The notes under the pieces: generated by a model
What the model saw: only the letters and a program-made list of their open reading frames with translations
Databases searched by the model: none
What the model was told of the DNA's origin: nothing
Shown here: positions 25,686 through 38,673 of the stretch, piece after piece
Position numbering within the stretch: position 1 is the first letter of the stretch
Layout of the letters: each line of letters opens with the position of its first letter
Program-made: the position numbers and the translations under genes
Assembly: GCA_009733715.1 (NCBI GenBank)
Contig: WMKJ01000010.1
Span: 121,163-185,162 of the forward strand
Origin: Herpomyces periplanetae
Taxonomy: Eukaryota > Ascomycota > Laboulbeniomycetes > Herpomycetales > Herpomycetaceae
Reading direction: 5' to 3'
Length of the DNA stretch: 64,000 bases

Positions 25686-27913
25686 TCAAAGAGTCGGAGA
25701 TGTGGACAAGGAAACGGGAGCCGCAGTATTGCTTGGAGCGGAGGGATCGGGAGTTGGATTTGATGATAGTCGGTCGGCAGAAGAACCTGATACTGATAAA
25801 CGGGATTTGAGTTTGTTCTGTAAACTTGATAAAGTATTTGTGGAATCAGCTGTAACATGGCCTTGGAATTCAGCAGCAGAAAAATACGACGACGAAGTTG
25901 GAGATGATACGGCACTGAGGGCGGCCACAAGCATATCAGGTTTGCTAACGGAGTTTGATAGACTGGAAGTTGTCGGAGTCGGAGTCGGGGCATTTGTCGT
26001 AGAAGATGTCGCAGTCGCATTCGCATTCGCATTCGTCGTAGAAGAAAGATTCCCAACGTTACTAACAGTATTGCTACCACCAGCACCACTAGTAATGCCA
26101 ACATTAGATCCTACGTTACCGACGTTGAAGATATTTGCATTTGCTGTAGTGGCACCCGCGCGATTTGTTGGAAGATTCCCGTTATCCCTAGCCAGGGAGT
26201 TAGCGTGATTATTGTTCACGAGTAGGTGATTGCCATTACTAGCACCACCACCACCACCTCCACCACCGTTCACACGAGACGGCAGCCTGTTTACCATGTC
26301 ATCTGTGTGGTTGCGGGTAGTCGCACCGCTACTAGATACATTTGTCGCATTATTTCCCACAGCACAATCCGGGGGATTGACATTAATACCGTGTCGTTGA
26401 CAAATTAACCTAAGTCGCTCTACTTCGAGCCACGCATCTCTTGCTTCATTTTTGAGCATATCTACGGTTGACGTTAGTTCCGCCATGGCTTGTTCAGTTA
26501 ATAACTTTTCCAAGGTCCATTTCTCAATGTTTTGCGCTTCATTATCCTTTAATTGTGAAACGAATTGAACCGCACGTTGTAGTATGGAACCTTTATTCTT
26601 TTCACATCCCGGTACAATTTTAGCTAATTCATTAATTCCTTCATTGATAGTTTCCCGCCGCCTTCGTTCAACTTCCTTATGGTTATCTCGACGTTGTTTA
26701 TGCCACTCTTCACTACCCACAGTAGGCTTTTCCGATCGAGTATTTTGAGGGGTAACGGGTGTAGAATGAGATGACGGTTGACCTAAAGGTGCCAGACTAG
26801 ACAAATGTGTGTGATGATGATTCTGGTGTGCTGAATGCATAAGACTGCTTGCTGATAAATTGCCTGCTGGTGTACCCATGATAGACGCAGCCGCCGACTC
26901 CGATTTAACGCTGCTGACTGTGTTACCAGAGTTTGTTTTGACCGGAGTAGCGGATAGGGTAGCTAACGGTAATGAATAGCACGTAGATGAGGAGCGGGAA
27001 GAGGAGGGTGAATAAGTCAGTAAATGATCGATAGAATGATGATAAGAAGTAAAAGAAATTACTCAAAATGAACGATATCACTCTTTTTTTCTCAAAAAAA
27101 AGAAAAAATAAGAAAATGATTAGAGAATAGATAAGAAAACAAACGCCTACCTCCCACAGCGATTTGCCGCAATAACAGTTCGGGTGGCGTTGAAGAGGCA
27201 ATTGAGTAACTATTACCCAAAGCAGCCGCAGCAGTGTCATTAGCCGAACTCGGTACGGAACTTTTACCACCGGCCACGTTAGAAGCGGCAAATTCGGCTA
27301 CAGCAGCCGCCGCATCGTTGTGAACACGGATATATTCGGCGTTTGAAATGTGTGATAAATCGGTAGATCCAGTGGTAGTATTTGTAGATGTAAGTGAGCC
27401 AGTAGTTGAAGCAGGTGGTTGTGGTGGAGGAAGTGCAGAATTTGGATTAGCGGTTGCCGATGTGGATGAGAGTAAAGAAGCAAGGGATTGATTTGTGTGT
27501 ATTTTACTCGTTGCCGAAAAAGTAGGGCCCCCGGCACTTCCAGCAACCGCTGCCGCTGCCGCAGCGGCAGCGGCAGCGGCAGCGGCAACGGCCATAGTAC
27601 CGGGACCAGTGCCAGGGCCAGTACTGGTGCCGGTGTCAGAGCCAGAGCCAGTACCAGTACTGGTACCGGTACAAGAGTCAGTACCACCAGCACCATTAGA
27701 GTTAGCACCAGCTCCAGCTCCATCCCCTCCTCCACCCGCACCACCGCCGTTATTCAAAGCAGTCGGATTATGATTGTTGTTATTATTATTATTATTACTT
27801 TGCTGAGCAGTAGAGAGTGAAGCAGAATTATTAGTGGAAGAGCTACGCAAAGAAGGCGTACGATTAGTAGAAGTGTCGGTGGCTTCCGCAGTGTTTCTCT
27901 TGCGTTTTGTCAT
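25686..27913 (-). CDS. CBF1: Cbf1-type bHLH transcription factor
   Basis: bHLH protein expected to bind CACGTG as a dimer; in yeast Cbf1 acts at centromeres and at sulfur-metabolism promoters. Exons 27913..27151 and 26962..25686 join GGA G|CT and give about 679 residues. The basic region and helices are clear: EEWHKQRRDNHKEVERRRR, ETINEGINELAKIVPGCE, KNKGSILQRAVQFVSQLK, followed by a coiled extension NIEKWTLEKLLTEQAMAEL. The basic-region residues for CACGTG contact (H..E..RR) are kept. The N-terminal exon is low complexity, with poly-Asn, GTGT/S repeats and a run of about 13 Ala; the C-terminal part is Asn/Ser/Gly-rich. An acceptor (ttcacag) lies 5 nt before the ATG, so a 5'-leader intron (about 28232..27919) is likely. 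Confidence 0.9.
27547..27593 (-). repeat. GCN repeat encoding poly-alanine
   Basis: Run of GCT/GCC codons on the minus strand within the first coding exon of the Cbf1 gene. Confidence 0.8.
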
Positions 27914-30900
27914 TTGGCCTGTGAACAAGTACAAAAAGCTTGTGCGCGAAGCAATGCGATAAGACTTGACAAGCAAAAAATAAAATGGTTAGCCCAGCTT
28001 CGCGCTGCCTTGCCCGCCAGGCAAAAATGCGTAAAACAAAGAGTCTTCATGATCGTTATGCTGAGACATGCTGTCATGATAATATTTAACCCAACCGCTA
28101 ACCCGCGAGTAACGTGACATATGAGGGTACGTGATGATCATGTGAGCATGAACAAGTGAAACGAAGCAAGATGAGCTTTATCGCGGGAAATTGAGTGGAA
28201 AAACTAGTGGAACGTTGAAGATGGTAACTTACGCTTGTTAAGTATATCAGCACTTCTGTCAATGTAGAAATATTCGGTTATTTTATCTGGTAATTTAGTG
28301 ATCGAATATTCCGTATATCAGAATTAACCAAGCTTGCCGACGAAAGGAATAAAACGAAGTTAGAATCAAGTTTTCCCCGTCACGGTCACGGGGAATCGAA
28401 GGGTTTTAACATCCAGACACTTTATACCTCTAATTACATAAGCAAAAGTGGGGGAGCCGCAGACTTTTATGGTAATCTGCTGGGTTGTGTGTGGAAGACG
28501 CTTTTATGCTATCGCGTTTATTCCAGTCTTGAGTATGTTTGCAAAGTGTAATCATCCTATTTTCTTCCCATCCTCACTTATCCTATCTTCTTTCCCTTCC
28601 TCTTCCCTTCCCTTCCCCCTCTCGCCTTTCCTATCCCTCCCCCATTCTCTTTCCTTCCTCCCTCTTACCTAATCTTGCTTACTCAGCTCTCCTTTTGTGT
28701 CTGTTCCGTTTTCTGTTTATTAACATTCGCTTAACTCATTCCATTTTCGTTTTTTTTATTCTTTTCTTCTACTTTTTCTTCTTCTTTTACACCTTTTCAA
28801 TTGCCATTCCACTCTTATTATCTCTTTCTTTCTATTTTGCTTTCTTTAATTGTCCTTCACTTAATAATTCAAATCAATTTATCGCTTGCATCTGTTGCTT
28901 TCCTTGTTACTCTTCCTCCGACCTCATCCATTCCCATGCAATTTTATCCCCCGATTCCTAAAACTCTACAATTCCCTCCACCTGCTTACCACTATTCTAA
29001 CGTCCCAGATATTACCCTTCTTATTCTTCATTTCAATCACTACTTTCTTTTCTACACTACCTCATTTTACCCTTTACTCCTTACTTCTTCCCTTACCCAA
29101 CCCCTCAGTCTTCAGCCACACTTTCAACTCCAAGTTCACGTGGCTTTCACTTGCCTCTATAGGTATATTCTTGTTGGTCTTTATTTTTCCATCATCCTGC
29201 TGAACCTCCCTTTTCCTACTTATTTATCCTCATTACTCTCATACATCCTCGTTCTACTCGTTCCCTTCTTTCCCTTGGCCCGTTTTCCCTCCCCCAATCA
29301 AGTTTACTCGTATTAGAATCCCCATTTACCCAATGCATCAATGCGCTCTTGCTACAACTTTCCACTCTTTTCACAATTGTCATGTTCTATCAAGTAACCT
29401 TTTCATAAATTATCCTTCTAACTGCTAATCTTTTTAATTCCTTACCTAATCGTCTCGAATTTATTTTTCCAAAACATTTTACTTGCTCCCAACGGTATTA
29501 TTGGATATTCAGTTTAATCAACCCTACTCCAACATAATCTGCCTTTCTGAATTATCCAGGCCCACGTTTGTGTGGAAGTTAATTTATCCCTAGTAAAATT
29601 ACATTATTTGAAACTAACGTTATTCATTCATTCATTTCGATCTGTTTTTTCATCTACAAAGTGTCCACCGACCCGCGCCACACATCATGAATGAATTTTA
29701 CCTTAACCACTCCCCATGCAGTGCCGTATAATGTTGGCGTCCACGCTAATCCAGCTATTTTATATGGATTTTCCAAATCATTTCACTATATGATATATCA
29801 TGACTCAGTCCTCGTTAAACAGTCAAAACTAGTACGCCGTTCGGTATCAATGATTCGCTGTTCATCCGTCTTATTATCGTGATCTTCAGAAGCTTAGTAA
29901 CAGATGATTTTTCACACTACTCGGTCAGCTCAACGCCCCGTTCATTCATTATACTAATGAATGTAATACGAATTTTCGATTAGTTAACGTGTACAGCCGA
30001 ATGTACAAGTGCGTAAATCTTCCCTTGTCACATCATCTCGGTTATGCACTTAATCCCATTTAGCCTTGTACATTATCATGATATTAGTCTAACGGGCTAT
30101 TATTTGGCAATCTCTACCAGATGTCCTACGCCAGCTTAATTCACCGAAAATTACATTGCTGTTTCTGCTGCTACTGTTCTTGTTATATTAAAAAACATCG
30201 CGTGCTCCGAAATTAAGGTGATTTTATCCCCTTTCACGTCAGCTGTGTATTACTGATACAATATTCGCATGAGAGTAAAATATTGACAGCTTCGGAGGCG
30301 AGTACGTATGCCTTTGACGCTCAGTTACATTAAACTTTCCGCTTTATCACATCGAGCTAGCCGCTATGCATACCTGTCAACTGTGTTGAAGAACGCTCGA
30401 AATGTGACTTAATTACATATCAGCAAAGAAATGTCGCTGGCAAAACGTGGAACTGTCTTAAAAGTTAATCTGTAACGCATTTATTGATATTTGATTGGCC
30501 ATCTACTTTTCTGTTTGTGCGGCTGGTACCAGGTTAGACACTTGATTAAATTGATCAGCGGTTACGCTGATTATTACATTACACTAGCAAATCGTCTTGA
30601 CCACTAAATCAGTCGTGTGTAGTCAGTCTGACATTCTCACGATATTTTGAATCTAATTGAGCTGGCGTTTACTTTTAGACACCGAAAGGTTGAGTTAACA
30701 GTTTAGTTGACTAGTTGTTTAGCTTAACCCGATTGTTTTAATGCAGGTACAGTAGTATACTCGACTAACTTTTTGGGTAATTGTACCTTGTGAAAAATGT
30801 TTTTTGATGGGATTGATGGGTAGAAAAGTTCGGGGTAAAGGTGTGGGGTCATCACTCATTGGATGCCTTGAAAAGGCGGACTACCATATACATTTGGTGG

Positions 30901-31358
30901 CAAGGCATACACGTACAATATTTTCGACATTGTATAAGAGGTTTGATTACCGCTACATTTACATACACAGGATAAATCCCCTCATTCCAAGCCTGATGAA
31001 TTTTTCAAAGTACGCGCTGGAGTTAAAAGCAAACTTTCATACATACCACTTGCAATCATAAAAACTGGAGTGCATTCAACACTTGTAATGAAAAGTTTTG
31101 TGCGTTCTCTTATACCTTTACGGTAGCGATATGTTGCATTCCATACTTCACTTTCACCACGGAAACTGCGGAATCGGCTAAATTGATGATAAAGGTCTTG
31201 GACTCAAGATATATTTCTTTGATGCACTTGTCATCATACGCTGCGTCAAGCATTCATTTTGTTTTCATGATCCACCCTTGAAGCAGACTTAACTATTCTC
31301 AAACATACATACACACATACATACTTATATTCACAGATTTATCAGTCTCCAAATTAGC
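27914..31358. other. Large divergent intergenic region with pyrimidine-rich tract
   Basis: No supported gene in 3.4 kb. The left part should hold the Cbf1 leader and promoter. About 28550-29300 is almost pure C/T with scattered A on the plus strand and yields long overlapping low-information ORFs. About 29600-31300 is mixed AT-rich sequence without recognisable coding. A possible short signal-type first exon for the next gene lies near 31089-31123 (MKSFVRSLIPL), with a weak donor. Confidence 0.5.
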
Positions 31359-32990
31359 ATGTCGGTATTGAATGGTGCCCCGTCCTCCCCGTCGGCGTCG
31401 TTGCCGCCTTCGCTCTCTCCGCAACTATTAACTCATGTTATTTCGGTCGGCCGAGCCGATCATAAATTTGAACCGGATGTCGTTCTAGCTAATGTTGGAG
31501 ACATTATAGAATTTCAGTTCTTTCCACCCAATCATAGTGTTGCTCGAGCTGAGTATGGAGTTTCTGTTTCTACCAAAATACTGTGTTTTTATTAATTTGA
31601 AAAAAACTAATTTTCCCCTCTTTTCAGGTACAAATATCCGTGTATTCCGTACGAGTTAACTGGACGTGGAAAGGTCGGCTTTTTTTCCGGATTCAAACCA
31701 GTAGATGCTATCCTGGAAGATGTAAGTTTGTTTATCACATTGTTTGCAATGCAAGTGAAGTTTTCTTTGGCATACATTTTAACTAACCTTTTCTCTCAAC
31801 ATCGGTCATACTATGGTTAAAGCCTCCACAATTTCAACTGAAAGTTGTTGATAAAGATCCGATATTCTTCTATTGTACAACACCGGGATCGTGTATAAAT
31901 TATCGAATGGTGGGAGTTATAAACCCTAATGCGACAACGTCGCTCGAAGTTCAAAAGGATTTGGCATCGAAATCTGCATACATGTTGCAACCGGGAGAAA
32001 AATTTCCGTCGGAGAATGACAAAAGATTAACAGATTCGTGGAAACTTCCGAAAACTGGGTTAACTGGGACCCACTCACCAAATGGGCTGTCCAAAGGAGC
32101 CATTGCGGGGATAGTTCTAGGAAGTATTGCTGTAGTGGCTTTAATAGTTGCAATGTACTTTATGTATAAGTTGGTAACAAAGACATTGCGACCAAATCGA
32201 AGGAAAAATCGGAACTTTAGCTGGCCCGGTGGGCCTTTAGGAATACCACCGAATTGTAATACAACGGTGCCGTATTTTCATTCGAATAATTCTTTAGTTC
32301 CACCATCATCGTTTTCAGGAAATAGTATGGGATTGCAAAAGCATGCGACAACGGGAAGTTTACGATCAGAAGCGGGAACTATACATGATTGTGGATCAAA
32401 TTACGAAACGCGTTCTAGGTATGCGAATACAGATGAAGAATTATCATCGGATCGAACGGAGGTGGACGAAGATATGAAAGTACAAGTTCAAAAGACGCAA
32501 GAAAATCAAGACAAGGGGGGTTATGATGATATTTTGGCGGAGTTTGGAGCGGGATATCAGACGCCCACGGGACAAGTTGGGTAAGTTAAAGTTATAATAA
32601 TAAAGCAATGGTTTATTGGGATATTTGAGATGGAGAGATTTGCTAATTTATCGATGGATGGGTGAATTGTTTGGAAAATGGGTTAATAGCTCGTATACAT
32701 TTCCATCTGCATCTTACTTATCTAGTAGTCCTAAAAAGTTGGACAACCCATCATTGAGAAATTTATTAGCGGATTTGAGGCGAAGCGGTGAAGAGCGTGG
32801 TGTAGTGTACGATTCACCAGTGTCAAGGAAAGATTTTGGAATGACTGATTATTCTATTACATCCAATGGGCCACCGAGTGAGATGTATGCACCTTTGTCG
32901 CAAGGATTTAGAAGGTCGTATAATGACGACATTGGAAGACATGATCGTATAAGATCCAAAATGGGATCGAGAGGTTGGAGGTTAATATAG
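31359..32990 (+). CDS. Single-pass membrane protein with a cupredoxin-like extracellular domain
   Basis: Fungal plastocyanin-fold, extracellular serine-rich type protein, probably at the cell surface. Exons 31359..31552, 31628..31721, 31823..32580 and 32690..32990, about 448 residues. The GA|G junction restores ARAEYKYPCIPYE, and GG|C is used at the last intron. The cupredoxin domain is at about 20-150: ADHKFEPDVVLANVGDIIEF, PPNHSV, GKVGFFSGFKPVDAIL, DPIFFYCTTPGSC and YRMVGVINP. A transmembrane helix follows (AIAGIVLGSIAVVALIVAMY), then a cytosolic tail of about 240 residues rich in Ser/Asp. No signal peptide is visible; the frame is open 5' of the ATG back to an acceptor at 31336, so an upstream exon may supply it. 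One expected copper-ligand His seems absent. Confidence 0.8.
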
Positions 32991-34286
32991 GATGCGGAAT
33001 TTGAGGTGATATGATGGGTTCATACTGGATTTAATGCATGATTTTATGGAGTAAAAGGTTTTAAGAATGAGGGAAGAGGTGGTGATGAGTTGGCGTGGTT
33101 TTAATGGGTAAAATTGATATGACATTAAATGAATTATTTATTTGGGGTTATTTAAGGATTGGAACTTTGAGATAATTTGACGTATTGAAGAGAGAAGTCT
33201 GTATCCTGTATACATGGTATATTTGTAGTTGCGGATGGGGACAAATCATGTTTGGTGTGATGTTAAATGGATGAAAGTTAAGGGAATGGATTAATATGTA
33301 GGTGTATAAGTTGAGTTTGAAACACTCGAGAATGCAGGTTTGCGAATTCACAGATGTAGTTAAAGAAGAATGGGAGTAAATAAAGTAAGAATGATGACAT
33401 GGGTAAGGTTGGGCGTTAGCTTTTCACAGGGATATGAATACGGTTGGTTGAGGGTGATGGGATTAGAGTGAGAATTTTTAGGTTGAGATTGTTGGATTAT
33501 GATTTATTGAAGAAAGAAGGGAGTATGCGTAATGATATCAAACCGGGTAAATATGAGCCTAGAAGTTAATTAAATAATGTACTGTACCAGTGAGCAGAGG
33601 GGAGTAGATTGTTGTGGATGTGGATGTATGCATATATTTAAGTATGCAAGCATGCATGCATACATGCATGTCAGAATACATGCATACGTGTATAGATAGG
33701 TATGTAGAGCTAAAAAGTCTGGGCTTTTGCGAACTTTTAAATTTAGAGTGATGTTAAATCAAGTCAGGGCTAGATTATTGACGATAAATAAATCACAATG
33801 TTACGAATAAACTATCCCATATAAAGTGTGTGATATACACAAATGAATTTTAATTTGCGCAAGGGTATAAATAGAAGCTGTACCAAAGTTTAGGTGATAA
33901 ATGTAGCCTATAAGGTGATGATGTAAGTGGAATGTAACATCGAAATCTTCAAACTTTATCAACATGGATAATCACGAATCCACCAACGACAAATTAACCT
34001 CAAAAACCTTCCAATTTTCCCCCATTGGAAGTCTTCATCCAATCTACTTCCCCTCCCCTCCCCATGACGTAACTTCTCCCCCCCGCTACCGTGGCTAACC
34101 CCCCCCGGGAAATCAATTCTCCACCACGTCTCGTCCCGTCTCATTGCCATCCGCACCTTCCGTTTACTAGCATCCTTCCGTCCCGTCTACCAGAGATCAC
34201 GTGTTGTTCGGAGTATTCTTGTATTGGGTGTGGCTGTGGGTGAGGGGGGCGAATGGGGGAGGAAGGATTATTTTTGGGTTGGTGAT

Positions 34287-34346
34287 GGGACGGGGGACGG
34301 GGGACGGGGCACGGGGCACGGGAGGACGGGGTGAGGGGAGATGGTG
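34287..34346 (+). repeat. G-run array (possible G-quadruplex)
   Basis: At least six runs of three to five G separated by AC or CAC spacers, formed by a degenerate GGGGAC/GGGGCAC repeat. Confidence 0.65.
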
Positions 34347-34617
34347 GGTGTGGAATACTTGTTCAAGGTTGGACTTGGGTAATGTATTGTAGTGTGAAGT
34401 AGTGTGGATTAGTTTGGTTTGTACATGAGTAATTGACTGATCTAGTAATATGATGTTGTGTAGAATTTATTCGGTCTAAAATCCCCGTTTATTCGTTGAC
34501 CCCACACACATTTGTAATGGTTATCATCATTATATTCGTTCCTATGCTCATGCTCTTCCAATTCCATCAATCACCCTCTCAATTTGTCCCATCATATCAC
34601 CCAACCTACTTCATACT

Positions 34618-34732
34618 TCTCCCTCCCCTCCCCGTAGCTTACCCACTCCCATACCCGTCACCTCTTCCCTAGTCTCTCCCTCCCCTCCCCGTAGCTTACC
34701 CACTCCCATACCCGTCACCTCTTCCCTAGTCT
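34618..34732 (+). repeat. Perfect 57-bp tandem duplication
   Basis: Two head-to-tail copies with a 57-bp period, starting at about 34618 and 34675; the block runs from TCTCCCTCCCC through CTTCCCTAGTCTC. I see no mismatch between the copies. Confidence 0.9.
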
Positions 34733-35830
34733 CGCCCACACAACTATTTGGCGATACACGTGATCATTACAATTTCGCTAGGTGCATTAATGCAAGCAGT
34801 TCCTTGATGGTATCATGATGAACGAATTTGTGACGTTAGCATTGTTCTTAACTTGTAAAAATTCCGCTTATCTAGTTTTTTACGCATATATAAATTAATA
34901 TATTTGATTCCGTGTATATGTATACACAAATGTGAATATATATATATACGTACGGATGCATACACGCACGCACTTGCTGACTCTCTTACTCCCACTCGCA
35001 CCTGTGTATAGGCCTATTTTTATCCTTTTTTTCCCCTCTTGAAAAAAGTCTCTTCCCTTAGTCGTGCTTACAAAACTTCTGATCAGGCTGATATTTCAAG
35101 GTTAATCAGCGCGCAGTGTGGTTGCACATTCAACCTAGCGAACCTTTATTAACTACACACATCATTTTTTCTCTGCGTTCGCGCGCTCTACACTGCCATT
35201 TCTGAAAATTTCTTTACTCGTTAGTTTCTCACATTTTTTAACTTCCCCCTCTACACTCCACTTTCTTCATTCCTTTACACTCTTTTTTCCCTTTTATTCC
35301 GCCCTGTTTACTCAGTGTGCGCCCCTCCGCTAACTCCATCTCATGCCGCGTAAGTGTATTACCTTGGTACAATGTGAACCCACTAACGAGCAAACAAGAA
35401 AACGATCAAATAAACACCCCAGTGTAAGTTATCATGATCATATACTCACAAACACGCGCACAAATCTGCTATCCTAACCTTTGATGTACCACGATTCGCT
35501 AATTTATCCCAGCTCAAACTCCCCCCCGAAATATTGAATTCCTCTCAAGCATCTGCTTACACATAAATCCCTACTATATACGTACATACATATACTCGTA
35601 CACTATTACTTACATGTCCATCTAATTACACTTACTCTTATATATATACTTATATATATATACGTACTTTTATATGCGCTCCATGCGAGTCTCGATGCCA
35701 CACCTTTCAATCACTCCCCGATCATCCGGTTCCTCCCCGTTTCACTACACAGTATCAAACGATTAATCTATCATTTGAGCTACCTCTTACGTTGCTCGAC
35801 CAATTTATCCGTGGTCCCTGATTTCTCAGT

Positions 35831-38673
35831 ATGACGACAACCACCACTACTACTACCACACCACCGGATAATTCCATCATGCCAAATATTCATTCCACTA
35901 CACCTACTACCACTCCACCGTTGTTGTCAACTCGGCATTTCTTTACGGACTCGGCTAAACACTTTCACCCCAGTCAAACCAGTTCAGCACCACCCGGTGT
36001 AGCGTCAACTGTATGCCATGAATCTCATTTGAAAGACGGCACCCACCTACGCTCATTTGTTCGCTCTGCATCCATCAAAACCTTGGTTCGCGATCCTCTC
36101 AAATCTGTCACTGGCTCCAATACCCCTCTTCCTCCATCATCATCTCAATCTTCATGTGATCTATCAAGGTCATCCACAACCAGTCGATTGCCTTACCGAC
36201 GAACCCAAATTAAACAACATCCATCTCATCCTGCTCATTTATCTAACAGCAATAGTTCCGTCACTGTTTCATCCAGTTGCCGTGAAGTTGACGTAAAATC
36301 AAATTCACATGCTCATTATGCTCGACTTCACCGCATTTTACAAAGTGTCATGAATCCGAGTGTTAATACTAAACCAGTTGGACAGGCCTCGTCGTTCACA
36401 TCTCCCCCTAAAAATGTATGCTCATGTGCCAGTGAAACGGGGGATGTTAGCTCTAGTGAAGCTGTAGGAACGGCTAAATCATCTTCAAGCTCGACCACTT
36501 TAACTAATTCCGTGCCAGTAGCTATCACTATGACTCCCACTGTGGTCAGTGTAGCCATTAACTCTTCATCCGAGTCAAACAAAGTCATAGAAACTTCGAG
36601 TGGTGTGTCACGCGCCTTTCATGATCAGCTTCCTACATTGTCTGCATTACATACTATTCTTCGCTTCCCTTCAAAGTCAATACCTTCTACAAAATCGGGT
36701 CATCAAGAAACATCGCATCGATCTGTGCACTCGGTGGGTCGAAATCGGCAAGCCACCGTTAAATCATCTGATAGCGGCTCAACATGCTCTAGACGTCGAT
36801 CTCACAGTCATTTGCTAAACAAGAACAACAGTAAAGCTGCTAATACAACCACTAAAACTGATCCACCTTCCGTTAATGTGACGACAACAAATGGAAAACT
36901 CCAAGGAAAACATGACTCAACTTCTCAAATTACTAAATCCACCATACCCGACTCAGAACACTCAACGACTCATGATTCACCGAAACGTAAAGATGATTCT
37001 CCCGTAGTAAATAGTATGGTACAGGATTGGTTAAAGCATGGAAAAGACAAAAACGTTATCGTTATGCCAGATCGGTATGAGTATGCTGAAACAAGTAGTT
37101 TGTGTTATATGGTTAGCACGATGTTAAATGAGTTGGTTCACTTGAATGACCAGCTTCCCGTTCGAAATGAAGTGTTAACTCGTTTTCACTCACGGTACGT
37201 TAAGTTAAGCTTAATTTATGGCTGGTTAATTGTTTCTTGGAGTTTCTTCTGCCCCAGCCGGGCAGTATTAAGTTAAATTGAATTTACCCCCATCATAAAT
37301 GTTCTTTTATACTAATCAAATAAAATTCTCTTGGTCATCGAACGAGGTACACGTGAGTGAATTTTTTTCACGGAGCATTGTACCTTTTAGTTGAATTCAA
37401 GTGAATCATTTATAGAGCTCCACCTACGATAAGCATAGCAGATTATCTTAACCGGTTGGTAACCCACGCTGCGTTAACCCCTTCGTTGTTGTTAAGCGTG
37501 GTTTACTATATTGATCGATTATGCGCTTTATATCCCTTTTTTGCCATATCATCCTTAACAGTTCATAGATTTTTGATCGCTGCTGTGACCGTAGCAGCGA
37601 AGGGGTTAAGTGATACGTTTTGGACTAATGGAACCTACGCTCGAGTTGGTGGCGTGTCAACACGGGAATTAGGTGTCCTTGAATTAGAATTACTCTCAAG
37701 GCTAAATTGGAGAATTGTACCTCACCCGGAAGTTTTAGTTGAATACTATCAAAGTTTGGTAAATCGAACGGCTGGCTATACATTTTGTATACACGATGAT
37801 GATAATGATCATCATCATGACAATATTGATGACGGTGAGGACGCTTATTCTTGCAATCCTACACAAAATGACATACAGCCAACCTATAATGAAAATTTTT
37901 CGGAACCAATACGTACGGATTCCAAAGAGATGTGTGAATCGTATGAAATTAGCTCGGAAAGTCAGTCTAAAGAAACTTTGGACAAACCCATCTCCATCTT
38001 ATTTGACCCTTCAAGTCGTCCAAGTTCACTTATTTCAAATTTAGCTTCCACGGAAAGTCATTCTACTACCACACGTGACCACATCACTTCTACCAATGAC
38101 GTCAGAGATGTTCAAAGTAATTCTCGTGATAATGATTCGTCGGTTAGATTCACAACTGACTCTAAACTTCCCGAAGATCGAGTTACCGACGTCACTCTAC
38201 CCGGGACATTTTCAAACCCGAGTTCCCAGTCGGGAAATTCGGAAATTCCAAAACTCCAGCCTGCTGATGTACCTACTGTGGCTGTTCAGAGTGGCGAAGC
38301 TAGCTTGTGGCTTGCCAGTGAAAGTTCTGAGGTGCCAGGACGAACGTGTACGCAGTATTTAGTTGTAACACCTTGTTTATCGCCGACAGTATCCCCTTGT
38401 TCGTCGACTGCTACATCGGCTACGGAGGCATCTACGACAACTATGGCTGCGAGCGTGTTATTGTCCATTTCTGGTACTAGTCATAAGGCTATGATTCTTA
38501 ACCCAATTACCACGGGAAACGTTGGTACCTCTGTAACCTCCGCCGCCACTGCTTCAACTGTTACCCCTACTTCTACTACAAACACAGTTTCAAGCATAGA
38601 CGCGCCTCCATCGAATTCTACATCGAGTATGATTGGCACGCCGGTCGCGCAGTCTACTCAAGCGCTTACTTGA
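35831..38673 (+). CDS. Pho80/Pcl-type cyclin, partner of a Pho85-like kinase
   Basis: Cyclin expected to activate a Pho85-class CDK, in phosphate or glycogen signalling. Exons 35831..37194 and 37416..38673 join CG|A to restore FHSRAPPTISIADYL; about 873 residues. The cyclin box is at about 420-560: SSLCYMVSTMLNELVHLND, RLVTHAALTPSLLLSVVYY, IDRLCALYPFFAISSLTVHR, FWTNGTYARVGGVSTRELGV and LELELLSRLNWRIVP, the hallmark of this subfamily. Long Ser/Thr-rich regions flank it: the first about 400 residues open with poly-Thr, and the last about 300 follow an Asp/His-rich patch. The start lies 1 nt after an acceptor ending at 35829, so a leader intron is likely. I cannot decide between the Pho80 and Pcl6/7 groups. 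Confidence 0.85.

Larger units (their letters stand above)
32991..35830. other. Intergenic region with repeats and G- and C-runs, upstream of the cyclin gene
   Basis: No supported gene in 2.8 kb. It is purine-rich to about 33560, then has ATGC-type alternating repeats near 33630-33690, C-runs at 34075-34110, G-runs at 34250-34360, a 57-bp tandem duplication and TA-rich microsatellites near 34935-34955 and 35640-35665. CACGTG sites lie at 34198-34203 and 34757-34762. A likely 5'-leader intron of the cyclin gene spans about 35350 (gtaagt) to 35829 (ttctcag). Confidence 0.5.

Noticed and set aside
25379-26208. Open frames of 241 (minus) and 177 (plus) codons overlapping the Cbf1 3' part
   Set aside because: Shadows of the low-complexity Cbf1 C-terminus in other frames; the bHLH frame has clear homology and matching splice phase.
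27298-27820. Plus and minus frames over the poly-Ala/GTGS region
   Set aside because: Repeat-driven shadows of the Cbf1 first exon.
28539-29316. Overlapping plus-strand open frames of 105-171 codons
   Set aside because: They arise because C/T-rich DNA lacks stop codons; the products are Leu/Ser/Pro/Phe-rich with no motif, and the frames overlap one another.
33630-33700. ATGC-rich alternating stretch that looked like a recombination or CRISPR-type repeat
   Set aside because: Simple microsatellite-like sequence without spaced unit structure.
37350-37355. CACGTG inside the cyclin intron
   Set aside because: Overall CACGTG frequency in the window is close to chance, and a single intronic site carries no weight.
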